This document shows positions 53,628 to 61,108 of a stretch of 64,000 bases of DNA, one piece after another. The translations under genes and the position numbers were made by a program. This DNA comes from JAPWJZ01 sp041287865 (GTDB taxonomy: Bacteria; Pseudomonadota; Alphaproteobacteria; Micavibrionales; UBA2020): NCBI GenBank assembly GCA_041287865.1, contig JBGGMV010000072.1:1-64000 (forward strand). The letters are read 5' to 3'. The notes beneath the pieces were generated by a model, which did no database searches, was not told the origin of the DNA, and saw nothing but the letters and a program-made list of their open reading frames with translations. The first letter of the stretch is position 1. Every line of letters begins with the position of its first letter.

Positions 53628-54113
53628 ATGATAGTTAATATGCAAATGAAAGCCGCATTCAACACCACCAGAAAGCCGCCGCACGCCGACCTCGAAGCCT
53701 TTTGGCAGGGGACGGTGAAGGGGCGTGACGATGTGGTGGTGGCGATGCTCGATAAATACGGTCCCCAGCTGCTCACCCGCCGCAACCGCGCGTGGATGAA
53801 CGGCCTGATGTTCGCCGCCGCCAACGGCCATGCCAGCACCGCGCAGATATTGCTCGATCATGGCGCGGAGATCGATGCGAAGAACAAAGTCGGCGAAACC
53901 GCGTCATGGCTTGCTGCACGCAACGGTCATCAAACGGTTTCAAAACTGATCGGTATCGAAAAAACACGCCGCAGCAAAGCCGCGGAGGCTGCGGCCATCA
54001 CGCAGCAAAAACTGCTGCAGGATATCGACGCGCAGGGGCAGCAGGGAATGCCGCTGCAATCCGCCATTAAACTCTGCAAAAAACTGACGTTGAAGCCTCA
54101 GCTGCCGCGATAG
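53628..54113 (+). CDS. Ankyrin-repeat protein
   Basis: About 161 residues from the ATG at 53628 (later ATGs at 53640 and 53646 are possible; none has a good ribosome binding site). It contains one and a half ankyrin repeats (GLMFAAANGHASTAQILLDHGAEIDAKNKVGETASWLAARNGHQTVSKLI). The C-terminus is Gln/Ala-rich and helical. It lies between puuD and uraH in the urate cluster; its 3' end overlaps the 3' end of uraH by 16 bases (convergent). A role in urate metabolism is not implied by the sequence. Confidence 0.72.
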   Translation: MIVNMQMKAAFNTTRKPPHADLEAFWQGTVKGRDDVVVAMLDKYGPQLLTRRNRAWMNGLMFAAANGHASTAQILLDHGAEIDAKNKVGETASWLAARNGHQTVSKLIGIEKTRRSKAAEAAAITQQKLLQDIDAQGQQGMPLQSAIKLCKKLTLKPQLPR

Positions 54114-54454
54114 GTGCTGTAGCCATAGGGCGATACCAGCAGCGGCACGTGGTAATGCGCGGTCGTATCCCCGATGCCGAAATGGAGCGAGATCACGTCG
54201 AGGAAGGGCACCTTCGGCAGTTTTACGCCCATGCTCTTGAAATATTTCCCGGCTTCGAATTCGAGACGATATGTGCCGGTCTTCATTTCCTTGTCGGCCA
54301 GAATGGGGCCATCGACGCGGCCATCGGCATTGGTCTTTTTCGTCACGACAAGCGTTTCGGTGCCGCCTTTGGCGACGTGGTAAAGCCGCAGCGTAATGCC
54401 CTTGCCGGGGCAGCCGTGGGCGGTGTCGAGCACATGCGTCGTGAGTTTACCCAT
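54098..54454 (-). CDS. uraH: 5-hydroxyisourate hydrolase (transthyretin-like)
   Basis: Hydrolyses 5-hydroxyisourate to OHCU. The 118 residues carry the three HIUase signatures: N-terminal LTTHVLDTAHGCPG with the active His, the internal Arg region, and the C-terminal YGYSTYRGS. AAGGGA precedes the ATG. It is the only enzyme of the early urate steps on the minus strand. No periplasmic signal peptide, so cytosolic. Confidence 0.95.
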   Translation of the reverse strand: MGKLTTHVLDTAHGCPGKGITLRLYHVAKGGTETLVVTKKTNADGRVDGPILADKEMKTGTYRLEFEAGKYFKSMGVKLPKVPFLDVISLHFGIGDTTAHYHVPLLVSPYGYSTYRGS

Positions 54455-54533
54455 AATCTTCCCTTATGAAAAAATGGCTTAACTTTTATATAACATCTCA
54501 CAGTTATATTCGAAAGACAACCAAGGGGGGATC

Positions 54534-54689
54534 ATGGCAATTCTATCGGGGTCTGCGGGGAAACATGGCGGGCGTCGCGAGACGACGTTGCGCGGTGAAA
54601 ACCAGAACAAGCGCTTCCACACATTCCCCTTGTTGCGCGTAACCGGAGTTGTAAGGCCACATGGCGAAGGCAAAAAAACCAAAAGCTAA
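54534..54689 (+). CDS. Possible 51-codon upstream ORF overlapping puuE
   Basis: The ATG at 54534 is preceded by AAGGGGGG at good distance, the strongest SD in this intergenic region. The frame encodes a basic peptide (MAILSGSAGKHGGRRETTLRG...) and ends at the TAA 54687-54689, 29 bases inside puuE in another frame. It could be a leader ORF that couples or tunes puuE translation, or chance. The composition is not distinctive. Confidence 0.3.
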   Translation: MAILSGSAGKHGGRRETTLRGENQNKRFHTFPLLRVTGVVRPHGEGKKTKS

Positions 54690-55632
54690 ACCGAAAGCGA
54701 AAAAGAAATCCGCTTCCCCGCGCGATCCGCGCGATTACGTCGGCTATGGCGAACACCCGCCCCATGCCAACTGGCCGGGCGGCGCACGCGTGGCCGTGCA
54801 GTTTGTTTTGAATTACGAGGAGGGCGGCGAAAACTGCGTCCTCAACGGCGACAAAGCTTCCGAAACCTTCCTCTCCGAAATCATCGGCGCGCCGCGTATC
54901 GAGGGCCGCCATATTTCCATGGAAAGCATCTACGAATACGGCACGCGCGCCGGCGTCTGGCGGCTGCTGCGATTGTTTAAAAAATACAAAATGCCTGTGA
55001 CAGTTTTCGCCGTCGCGCTGGCGCTGGAAAAATATCCTGAAATCGCCCAAGCCTTCGTGCGTGACGGGCACGAGATTTGCTCGCACGGCTACCGCTGGAT
55101 CAATTATCAGGACATGGATAAAAAGACCGAGCGCGAGCATATGAAGAAAGCCATCGATATCATCAAGCGCGTCACGGGCGAACGTCCGCTGGGCTGGTAC
55201 ACGGGCCGCACCTCGCCCAATACCCGCGATCTGGTGATGGAGGAGGGCGGCTTTGTTTATGACGCTGACGATTACAGCGACGATCTGCCCTTCTGGGATG
55301 TGCGCGGCAATAAAAAGCAGCTGGTCGTGCCCTATACGCTCGATTCAAATGACATGAGGTTCGCAACGGCGCAGGGCTTCAACTCCGGCGACCAGTATTT
55401 CGCCTACCTGCGCGATGCTTTCGATGTATTGTATGCGGAGGGCGAAACAGCGCCCAAGATGCTGTCGGTCGGCTTGCACTGCCGCATCGTCGGCCGCCCG
55501 GGGCGCATTGCCGCGCTGGAACGCTTTATCCAGCATATCAAGAGCCATGACCGCGTCTGGATCTGCCGCCGCATCGACATTGCACGGCACTGGATCGCGC
55601 ATCATCCCTATCTGGAGGATTCCCGTGGATAG
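54661..55632 (+). CDS. puuE: Allantoinase, polysaccharide-deacetylase type
   Basis: Hydrolyses allantoin to allantoate. The 323 residues have a NodB-fold core with the PuuE signatures YGEHPPHANWPGGARVAVQFVLNYEEGGEN, VTVFAVALALEKYPE, DGHEICSHGYRWI and GWYTGRTSPNTRDL, and LSVGLHCRIVGRPGR near the end. The N-terminus carries an unusual tail of about 20 Lys, Ala and Pro residues. AAGG precedes the ATG by four bases. The stop overlaps the uraD GTG. Confidence 0.93.
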   Translation: MAKAKKPKAKPKAKKKSASPRDPRDYVGYGEHPPHANWPGGARVAVQFVLNYEEGGENCVLNGDKASETFLSEIIGAPRIEGRHISMESIYEYGTRAGVWRLLRLFKKYKMPVTVFAVALALEKYPEIAQAFVRDGHEICSHGYRWINYQDMDKKTEREHMKKAIDIIKRVTGERPLGWYTGRTSPNTRDLVMEEGGFVYDADDYSDDLPFWDVRGNKKQLVVPYTLDSNDMRFATAQGFNSGDQYFAYLRDAFDVLYAEGETAPKMLSVGLHCRIVGRPGRIAALERFIQHIKSHDRVWICRRIDIARHWIAHHPYLEDSRG

Positions 55633-56158
55633 CAACGACGACCTGCCCCTGCCGCACAAGCCGGCCGACCTTGCGCTGCCCGCGTTTCTGAAGATTTACG
55701 GCGCGCTCTACGAGAAATCGCCGTGGATCGTCGAAGCCGTTTACGCGAAGAAAGACCAGAGCATCGATACGGTGGGAGAATTTCTGGCCGCGCTGCGCAA
55801 GGCTGTCGACGAAGGCGGGCGCGATAAACAGCTGGCCCTGATCCGCGCGCACCCCTATCTCGCCCCGCCGCCTGCGGAGGCCGCGAAAATGACCACACAT
55901 TCCGTGTCGGAACAAAAAGGCGCAGGGTTAAACCAGTGCACACCGGCGGAGGCGAGCGAGTTCCAGAACCTCAACGCCCTCTACCAGCAGAAATTCACTT
56001 TTCCGTTTATCATCGCGGTGAAGGGGCTGACGAAATTCGATATCCTCGACGCCTTCCGCGCGCGGCTCAATAACGCGCAGGACGAGGAATTCGCAACAGC
56101 GCTGGAGCAGATTCACAAAATCGCCCGCCTGCGCCTGATGGCCGTGCTGGGGAAATAG
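55625..56158 (+). CDS. uraD: OHCU decarboxylase
   Basis: Forms S-allantoin from OHCU. The GTG start at 55625 lies within the last codons of puuE and follows TGGAGG. 177 residues with LPAFLKIYGALYEKSPWIVEAVY at the N-terminus, LIRAHPYLA with the catalytic His, SVSEQKGAGLNQCT, and NALYQQKFTFPFIIAVKG (family FPF motif). It ends immediately next to the convergent alc stop. Gene order is not reaction order: UraD acts before PuuE. Confidence 0.94.
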   Translation: MDSNDDLPLPHKPADLALPAFLKIYGALYEKSPWIVEAVYAKKDQSIDTVGEFLAALRKAVDEGGRDKQLALIRAHPYLAPPPAEAAKMTTHSVSEQKGAGLNQCTPAEASEFQNLNALYQQKFTFPFIIAVKGLTKFDILDAFRARLNNAQDEEFATALEQIHKIARLRLMAVLGK

Positions 56159-57274
56159 TTATTCTTCTATCCCGAAGACTTTCAATCCATGGATGCCGCC
56201 GTTGTCGTAGTGCATGTAGAGCACATGCGTCACGGGGCCGACGTCGTTCACGTCGCGGAAACGGTGAAAAGTATCGGGCGACAACGGCTCAAACGGCACA
56301 ACCGCTTTCCAGGGGCAGCCCTTGGGGATGTTCAGGCGGATGCGGAAATGCTCGTTATCCTTCACGCCTTTTTCCTTCAGGTATTTCTGGTTCATCATGT
56401 AATCGCTGAAGTTGTCGGGAACGACGACTTTCTTGCCGTCAAAAACCGCGCACCATTTGGGCGCCTGTTTCATCAGCTTGTTGATGTCCTTGCCCTTGGC
56501 GTCGATGGCAAAGACATGCGCTGTCAGCGGCGCATTCAGGCGGTGCAGGTAGGTGTCGACCATCACTTCGTCGATCACGGCGGGTTTTTTCAAATGAAAC
56601 AACGCCTGTTCGCCGCAACCGGTGCGGGCCGATTCCCAGCCGTACATATACATCTGCTGGCGGTCGCCGCCGACGCAGCGATCGGGCACGCCGTAATGCA
56701 CGTTTGACACATGGGTGATCTTCGCGCCCACCAGCAAATCCTTCTTTGCGGGAGGCTGCTCGACGCCGGTATCGCCAAAGAAGTTGATGCGGCTCAATCC
56801 GCCTTCGTAATAAACCTCGACATAGGCCTGTGTTGCGATCACGGGCTTGATCTTGAAAACATGCTCGCTGTCGGGTTTCAGGCTCTGGCGCTCCAGCACC
56901 TGCTGCGCGTTGCCGGTCAGCTCGTCAGTCAGGTAGACGGAAACGGCGCGCACCTGGTTGCCGGTGTACCATTTGGTGCTGATGGTGATTTTATCGATCT
57001 TGCCGCGTTTTTTCAGGCCGATCAGCATCCAGCCATGCGCGTTATGGTCGTATTCCAGTTCGTTCTCGCCCGGCACGACCGTGGTCGCCATGTGGCGACG
57101 TGATTCAAAACCCCAGTATTTCGCGCCCATGTGCGTGAAATCGCCGCGGCAATCCTTCGGCTCGGTGGCCAGCATGGCTTCGTGCGGGTTGGTGAAATCC
57201 GATTCCGAATAAGCGATCAGGATGGCGGGAATGGGTTTTGCGGCTTTTGTCGTCGTTTTCTTTTTGGCGGGCAT
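56159..57274 (-). CDS. alc: Allantoicase
   Basis: Hydrolyses allantoate to ureidoglycolate and urea. The start at 57274 (MPAKKKTTTKAAK) follows AAGG. The 371 residues contain the two allantoicase repeats, each with a WExxR-type motif: YWGFESRR (53-60) and YGWESARTGCG (211-221), followed by RGKIDKITISTKWYTGNQV and AVIDEVMVDTYLHRLNAP. The N-terminal Lys/Thr/Ala tail resembles the one on PuuE. Divergent from allA. Confidence 0.9.
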   Translation of the reverse strand: MPAKKKTTTKAAKPIPAILIAYSESDFTNPHEAMLATEPKDCRGDFTHMGAKYWGFESRRHMATTVVPGENELEYDHNAHGWMLIGLKKRGKIDKITISTKWYTGNQVRAVSVYLTDELTGNAQQVLERQSLKPDSEHVFKIKPVIATQAYVEVYYEGGLSRINFFGDTGVEQPPAKKDLLVGAKITHVSNVHYGVPDRCVGGDRQQMYMYGWESARTGCGEQALFHLKKPAVIDEVMVDTYLHRLNAPLTAHVFAIDAKGKDINKLMKQAPKWCAVFDGKKVVVPDNFSDYMMNQKYLKEKGVKDNEHFRIRLNIPKGCPWKAVVPFEPLSPDTFHRFRDVNDVGPVTHVLYMHYDNGGIHGLKVFGIEE

Positions 57275-57352
57275 GGTGCAACCTTGGTTAAGCTTGTTTT
57301 GCTGCCCAAATTTATGCAACTATTAGCCAGCCATTGCAATCCGGAAAACATC

Positions 57353-57853
57353 ATGACAAAGCGTATTTTAAAGCCCGAACCGCTCACCGCCGCCGCCTTT
57401 GCTCCTTATGGAGATGTGCTGGAAACCGGCACAGCGCGGGAGCTGCGCAACATCAACTACGGCAATACCGAGCGCTTCCATGATCTGGCACGGCTCGATC
57501 TGGCGGCGGCGAATGGCCAGCCGCTGGTCAGCATTTTCCGCTCCAAACCGTTGCCGCGCCCGATTGCCGTCAAGGTGATGGAACGCCACCCGATGTCGAG
57601 CCAGGCCTTTTACCCGCTCGATAACCGTCCCTTTATGGTTGTGGTGGCGCCGGGGGGCGAGTTCGATTCATCGAAGCTCCGCGCCTTTCTGGCCGGCCCG
57701 AAGCAGGGCGTGAATTACGCAAAGGGTACATGGCATCATTACAGCCTTGCGCTTGACCATGTTTCTGAATTCATGGTGATCGATCGCGGCGGGCCGGAGA
57801 AGAATTGCGACGAGGTTTTTCTTGAACAAGAAAATATCTCGATAGACTATTGA
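57353..57853 (+). CDS. allA: Ureidoglycolate lyase
   Basis: Releases urea and glyoxylate from ureidoglycolate. The ATG at 57353 begins MTKRILKPEPLTAAAFAPYGDVLE, a standard AllA start; SIFRSKPLPRPIAVKVMERHPMSSQAFYPL and GVNYAKGTWHHYSLAL are the cupin-fold active-site regions. 166 residues, normal. It completes the route from urate to glyoxylate, the substrate of the malate synthase upstream. Confidence 0.94.
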   Translation: MTKRILKPEPLTAAAFAPYGDVLETGTARELRNINYGNTERFHDLARLDLAAANGQPLVSIFRSKPLPRPIAVKVMERHPMSSQAFYPLDNRPFMVVVAPGGEFDSSKLRAFLAGPKQGVNYAKGTWHHYSLALDHVSEFMVIDRGGPEKNCDEVFLEQENISIDY

Positions 57854-57933
57854 TATGTAAACCCCGCCTATTGCCACGTTAACCGCGCACCCCTAAAATT
57901 CAACTAGTCATTTCAAACCGGAGGTTCGGCATC

Positions 57934-58785
57934 ATGCCGCGCGTCGTCGTTTCAAATTCAAACAATCAAGGGAACCAAGGCATGTCAGGCAGTTCTATTA
58001 CGAAGATTATCCTCGTCCTCTTCCTCCTTATCGTCGGTATCTGGCTTTTCACTTCTACCATCGTCGTGGTCGATGCGGGCTTTACCGGTGTCAAGAAAAC
58101 GCTCGGCAAGGTGGATGACGAAGGGTTGACGCCGGGGCTTTACATCGTCTTCCCGCTCACGACCAGTATCATCCAGATGGACAACCGCGTGCTGCGCCTC
58201 GAAAACAATACGGCCGTCTATTCGAAAGACGTGCAGCAGGCCAATATCGCTTATGTCGTCAACTACAGCCTGAACAAGGACGCGACGGTGAAGATGTATT
58301 CCGAAGTGGGCGTCTATTGGGCGGAGAAACTGATCCCGCAGGTCATCCAGTCGTCGATGAAGAACGTCATCGGCCAATGGAACGCGATGGAACTGATCGC
58401 CAACCGCGTCAAGGCGACCAACGACATCGAGACGATGATTTCCGCGACGCTGCATGACCGCGGCATCACGATCAACGATTTCTCGCTCACCAACATCGAT
58501 TTCCAGGACGCTTTCGAGCAAGCCGTTGAATCGAAGGTCGTCGCCGTGCAGGAAGCCGAGCGCGCCAAGAACAAGACCGTCACCGTGCAGGAAGAAGCCA
58601 ACCAGCGCGTGATCGCCGCCAAAGCCGACGCCGAAGCGATGCAGATCAAGACGGAAGCCCTGACCAAGAACCAGTCGCTCATCATGTACGAAGCCGTGCT
58701 GAAATGGGACGGCCAACTGCCCCGTATTTTCGGCGGCGGTTCGGGCGGCAACTTCCTCAACATTCCCGAAGGGATGTTGAAATGA
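57934..58785 (+). CDS. Prohibitin-family SPFH protein
   Basis: 283 residues with one N-terminal membrane helix (about 22-42) and the prohibitin/HflC-type SPFH domain (VVDAGFTGVKKTLGKVDDEGLTPGLYIVFPL, NRVLRLENNTAVYSKD, ATLHDRGITINDFSLTNIDF) followed by a coiled-coil region (AFEQAVESKVVAVQEAERAKNK). The RBS CGGAGG precedes the ATG. The stop overlaps the next gene's ATG (ATGA). Prohibitins assemble into membrane rings; the client is unknown. Confidence 0.9.
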   Translation: MPRVVVSNSNNQGNQGMSGSSITKIILVLFLLIVGIWLFTSTIVVVDAGFTGVKKTLGKVDDEGLTPGLYIVFPLTTSIIQMDNRVLRLENNTAVYSKDVQQANIAYVVNYSLNKDATVKMYSEVGVYWAEKLIPQVIQSSMKNVIGQWNAMELIANRVKATNDIETMISATLHDRGITINDFSLTNIDFQDAFEQAVESKVVAVQEAERAKNKTVTVQEEANQRVIAAKADAEAMQIKTEALTKNQSLIMYEAVLKWDGQLPRIFGGGSGGNFLNIPEGMLK

Positions 58786-59438
58786 TCCGCCGCTTTCTCG
58801 CGCTGATCTCGCTTTGCCTCGTGATGGCGGTTACCCCCGCCTTCGCGGGCGAGCGCGTGGGTGTCGTCGACGAGGTAGAGGGCAAGGTGACCGCTACCCA
58901 GTCGGGCAGCAAAGCCTCGCGCGCGCTCCATGACGGCGACGCGGTGATGGAGGATGATCTCATCGAAACGGCCAAGGATTCTCGGGTCAAGATCGTCTTC
59001 GTCGACAAGACCGAATTCGTGCTGGCCGGCAAGGGCTCGATGCATGTCGATGATTTCGACTTCAGCCCCCGCGACGGCAAGCAGGATAAGGCGAAGCTTT
59101 CCGTCCTCGGCGCCGCCTTTTCATGGGTGAGCGGCAAGATCGGCAAGGACAAGGAGGCCGATGTCACCGTCAATGTCGACTTTGGCTCGATCGGCATCCG
59201 CGGCACCGAAGTCTGGCGCTCCATGCACAAGGGCGAATGCTGGATCTACCTGAAATCTGGAAAGATCGACGTGTCCAACGCTGGCGGCCGCGTCAAGCTG
59301 AAGCCAGGCGAGGGAACGATCATGCGCGCAAAGGGCACCAAGCCTGACGACCCGCATGTCTGGAGCCGCCGCGAGATCAACTGGATCAAGGGCTCTGTCG
59401 AAAGCCCGCGCAGCTGGAAGAAAAAAGGCTGGGAATAA
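58782..59438 (+). CDS. Secreted FecR-domain protein
   Basis: The ATG at 58782 overlaps the prohibitin stop (ATGA). The 218 residues have a signal peptide (LALISLCLVMAVTPAFA) cut after about residue 23, then a FecR/LPS-transport-like beta domain: VGVVDEVEGKVTATQSG, LHDGDAVMEDDLIETAKDSRVKIVFVDKTEF, and FGSIGIRGTEVW, the typical VAVRGTxF motif of FecR domains. No FecR anti-sigma transmembrane layout; it is periplasmic. Confidence 0.88.
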   Translation: MIRRFLALISLCLVMAVTPAFAGERVGVVDEVEGKVTATQSGSKASRALHDGDAVMEDDLIETAKDSRVKIVFVDKTEFVLAGKGSMHVDDFDFSPRDGKQDKAKLSVLGAAFSWVSGKIGKDKEADVTVNVDFGSIGIRGTEVWRSMHKGECWIYLKSGKIDVSNAGGRVKLKPGEGTIMRAKGTKPDDPHVWSRREINWIKGSVESPRSWKKKGWE

Positions 59439-59457
59439 ACAGTCATAAATATACGAG

Positions 59458-59489
59458 AAAAGGGGGCTTAACAGCCCCCTTTTCTTTTT
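59458..59489. terminator. Bidirectional rho-independent terminator
   Basis: AAAAGGGGGCT (59458-59468) and AGCCCCCTTTT (59473-59483) form a perfect 11-pair stem with loop TAAC, followed by CTTTTT on the plus strand. On the minus strand the same stem is followed by TTTT. It separates the prohibitin/FecR operon from the convergent ROK/cupin operon. Confidence 0.9.
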
Positions 59490-60486
59490 ATCCGTGCCGG
59501 CCCCAGAGCCAGGCCGCGCCGCGCACGCCCGATGAATCGCCGTGGCGCGCCGGTGCGATCGGGGTTTTGACGGTGTCGGAGAAAATATATTTTCCCCACA
59601 ACTGCGGCAGGTCGCGGTAGAGCGCATTCACGTTGCTCATCCCCCAGCCCAGCACGATGATATCCGGATCCATGATATTCACCACCTGCGCCAGCGCGCG
59701 GGCAAGGCGGTCGGCATAGCGGTTATAGGCTGCCTGCGCTTTCGGTTCGCCCTCGGTCGCCTTGGCGATGATATCGTGCGTCGACATATCCTCGCCGGTC
59801 ACGCGCTTATAGTCGTTGCGGAATCCCGTGCCCGAAATCCATGTTTCAAGGCAGCCGCGCCGCCCGCAATAGCAGAGCGGCCCCGGATACTCGCCGGTTG
59901 CGGCATCGGTGAAGTAAAGGTCTTTCAGCTTATCCGCCACGTTGGGCGCGGCTTCAAACCCCGCAAATAATTTTCCGCCGTCAAGCCCTGCGCGCGGATA
60001 GGGCAGGGGGTTATGCCCCCATTCGCCGGCGATGCAGTTGGGCCCGCGATGCGCTTCACCCTTGAAAGCCACACCGCCACCGCAACCCGTGCCGATGATG
60101 ACGGCGAATACGACATTGCGCCCCGCGCCCGCGCCGTCGGTCGCTTCCGACACTGCAAGGCAGTTGGCGTCGTTTTCCATGCGTACTTCACGGCCCAGCG
60201 CCTTGGCGACGTCTTTCTGCAACGGCTGGCCGTTCGTCCATGTCGAATTGGAATTTTTCACCAGTCCCGTTTCCGGCACGACAGTGCCCGGGATGCCGAT
60301 GCCCACCGTGCCGTTTTTCTTCATGATGCGCTCGGCGTTTTGCACCAGTTCGACCAGTGTCTTGACCGTGACGATATAATCGCCGCGCGGCGTGGGGATG
60401 CGCTGGCGATACAGTTCCTTGCCGTTGCGTTCGTCAAGGCAGATGATTTCCGTCTTGGTGCCGCCGAAGTCGATGCCGATGCGCAT
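59488..60486 (-). CDS. ROK-family sugar kinase
   Basis: Phosphorylates a hexose or amino sugar. The start at 60486 (MRIGIDFGGTKTEIICLD) is two bases after the cupin stop. 332 residues with the DxGGTK phosphate loop, GIGIPGTVVP, ENDANCLAVSEA, IIGTGCGGGV, GEWGHNPL with the catalytic Asp/His region, and the zinc motif CYCGRRGCLETWISG. Closest in style to Mak fructokinase or NagK; the substrate is not certain. Confidence 0.9.
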   Translation of the reverse strand: MRIGIDFGGTKTEIICLDERNGKELYRQRIPTPRGDYIVTVKTLVELVQNAERIMKKNGTVGIGIPGTVVPETGLVKNSNSTWTNGQPLQKDVAKALGREVRMENDANCLAVSEATDGAGAGRNVVFAVIIGTGCGGGVAFKGEAHRGPNCIAGEWGHNPLPYPRAGLDGGKLFAGFEAAPNVADKLKDLYFTDAATGEYPGPLCYCGRRGCLETWISGTGFRNDYKRVTGEDMSTHDIIAKATEGEPKAQAAYNRYADRLARALAQVVNIMDPDIIVLGWGMSNVNALYRDLPQLWGKYIFSDTVKTPIAPARHGDSSGVRGAAWLWGRHG

Positions 60487-60488
60487 TT

Positions 60489-60956
60489 TTACTTGTCCAG
60501 CTCTTCCAGCAGCTTCTTGTAAAGCGCAAGGCTTGCCACCACGCGCTCGTCGGCGCTTTCCTCGGTCTTGCGGCCGTTGGCGTCGTAATAGCGGTGGATG
60601 TCTTCCTCGCGGCAGATGCCGTGCTGCAGTTCTTTTACGATACAGGTGCGCTCGGTCAGGTTCGCCATACAATGCACGCTGCCTTTGGGGATCTGGATCG
60701 TCTGGCCCGCCTGAAGCGTGATGCGCTTGCCGTCCAGTATCACGGTCAGCTCGCCCGCCATCACGCGCCAGTTTTCACGGCGGTGGTCGTGCGACTGCAG
60801 TGACAGCGCCTGTCCCGCATTTATATGTATCTCTTTCTCGCAGCTTTCCTCGCCGGCGGCATTGACGCCGACGGCCTGCACCACATAGGTGCCCCAGGGG
60901 CGTATATCCATGTCGCCAACCGCATAGCGCGCGCCGATGGGTTTTTCAGGTTTCAT
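60489..60956 (-). CDS. Cupin, mannose-6-phosphate isomerase type II-like
   Basis: The ATG at 60956 (MKPEKPIGARYAVG) follows AAAGGAG; an upstream in-frame extension lacks a ribosome binding site. 155 residues; MDIRPWGTYVVQ is the type II phosphomannose isomerase start, with cupin motifs LSLQSHDHRRENWRVMAGELTVI and IPKGSVHCMANLT. Paired with the ROK kinase, it may handle the same sugar phosphate, which is inference. Confidence 0.85.
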   Translation of the reverse strand: MKPEKPIGARYAVGDMDIRPWGTYVVQAVGVNAAGEESCEKEIHINAGQALSLQSHDHRRENWRVMAGELTVILDGKRITLQAGQTIQIPKGSVHCMANLTERTCIVKELQHGICREEDIHRYYDANGRKTEESADERVVASLALYKKLLEELDK

Positions 60957-61021
60957 CCCGAACTCCTTTTCCTCTTTGAATAAAATAGCATTATCAAGGG
61001 CATGCAGGGGCGCAAAAAGCT

Positions 61022-61051
61022 TTGACAAGGGGTACACATATACTCTATATT
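61022..61051 (+). promoter_or_regulatory. Sigma70-like promoter for the M16 gene
   Basis: TTGACA (61022-61027, perfect -35) is followed after 18 bases by TATATT (61046-61051). It lies in the 152-base divergent gap between cupin and M16 genes, about 60 bases upstream of the M16 ATG, which has AGAGGA as ribosome binding site. Confidence 0.55.
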
Positions 61052-61108
61052 TACATATCATTTATTATGGCAATTTGAGCTTCCCTTAAAAAGAGGAAAC
61101 AAAATCAA

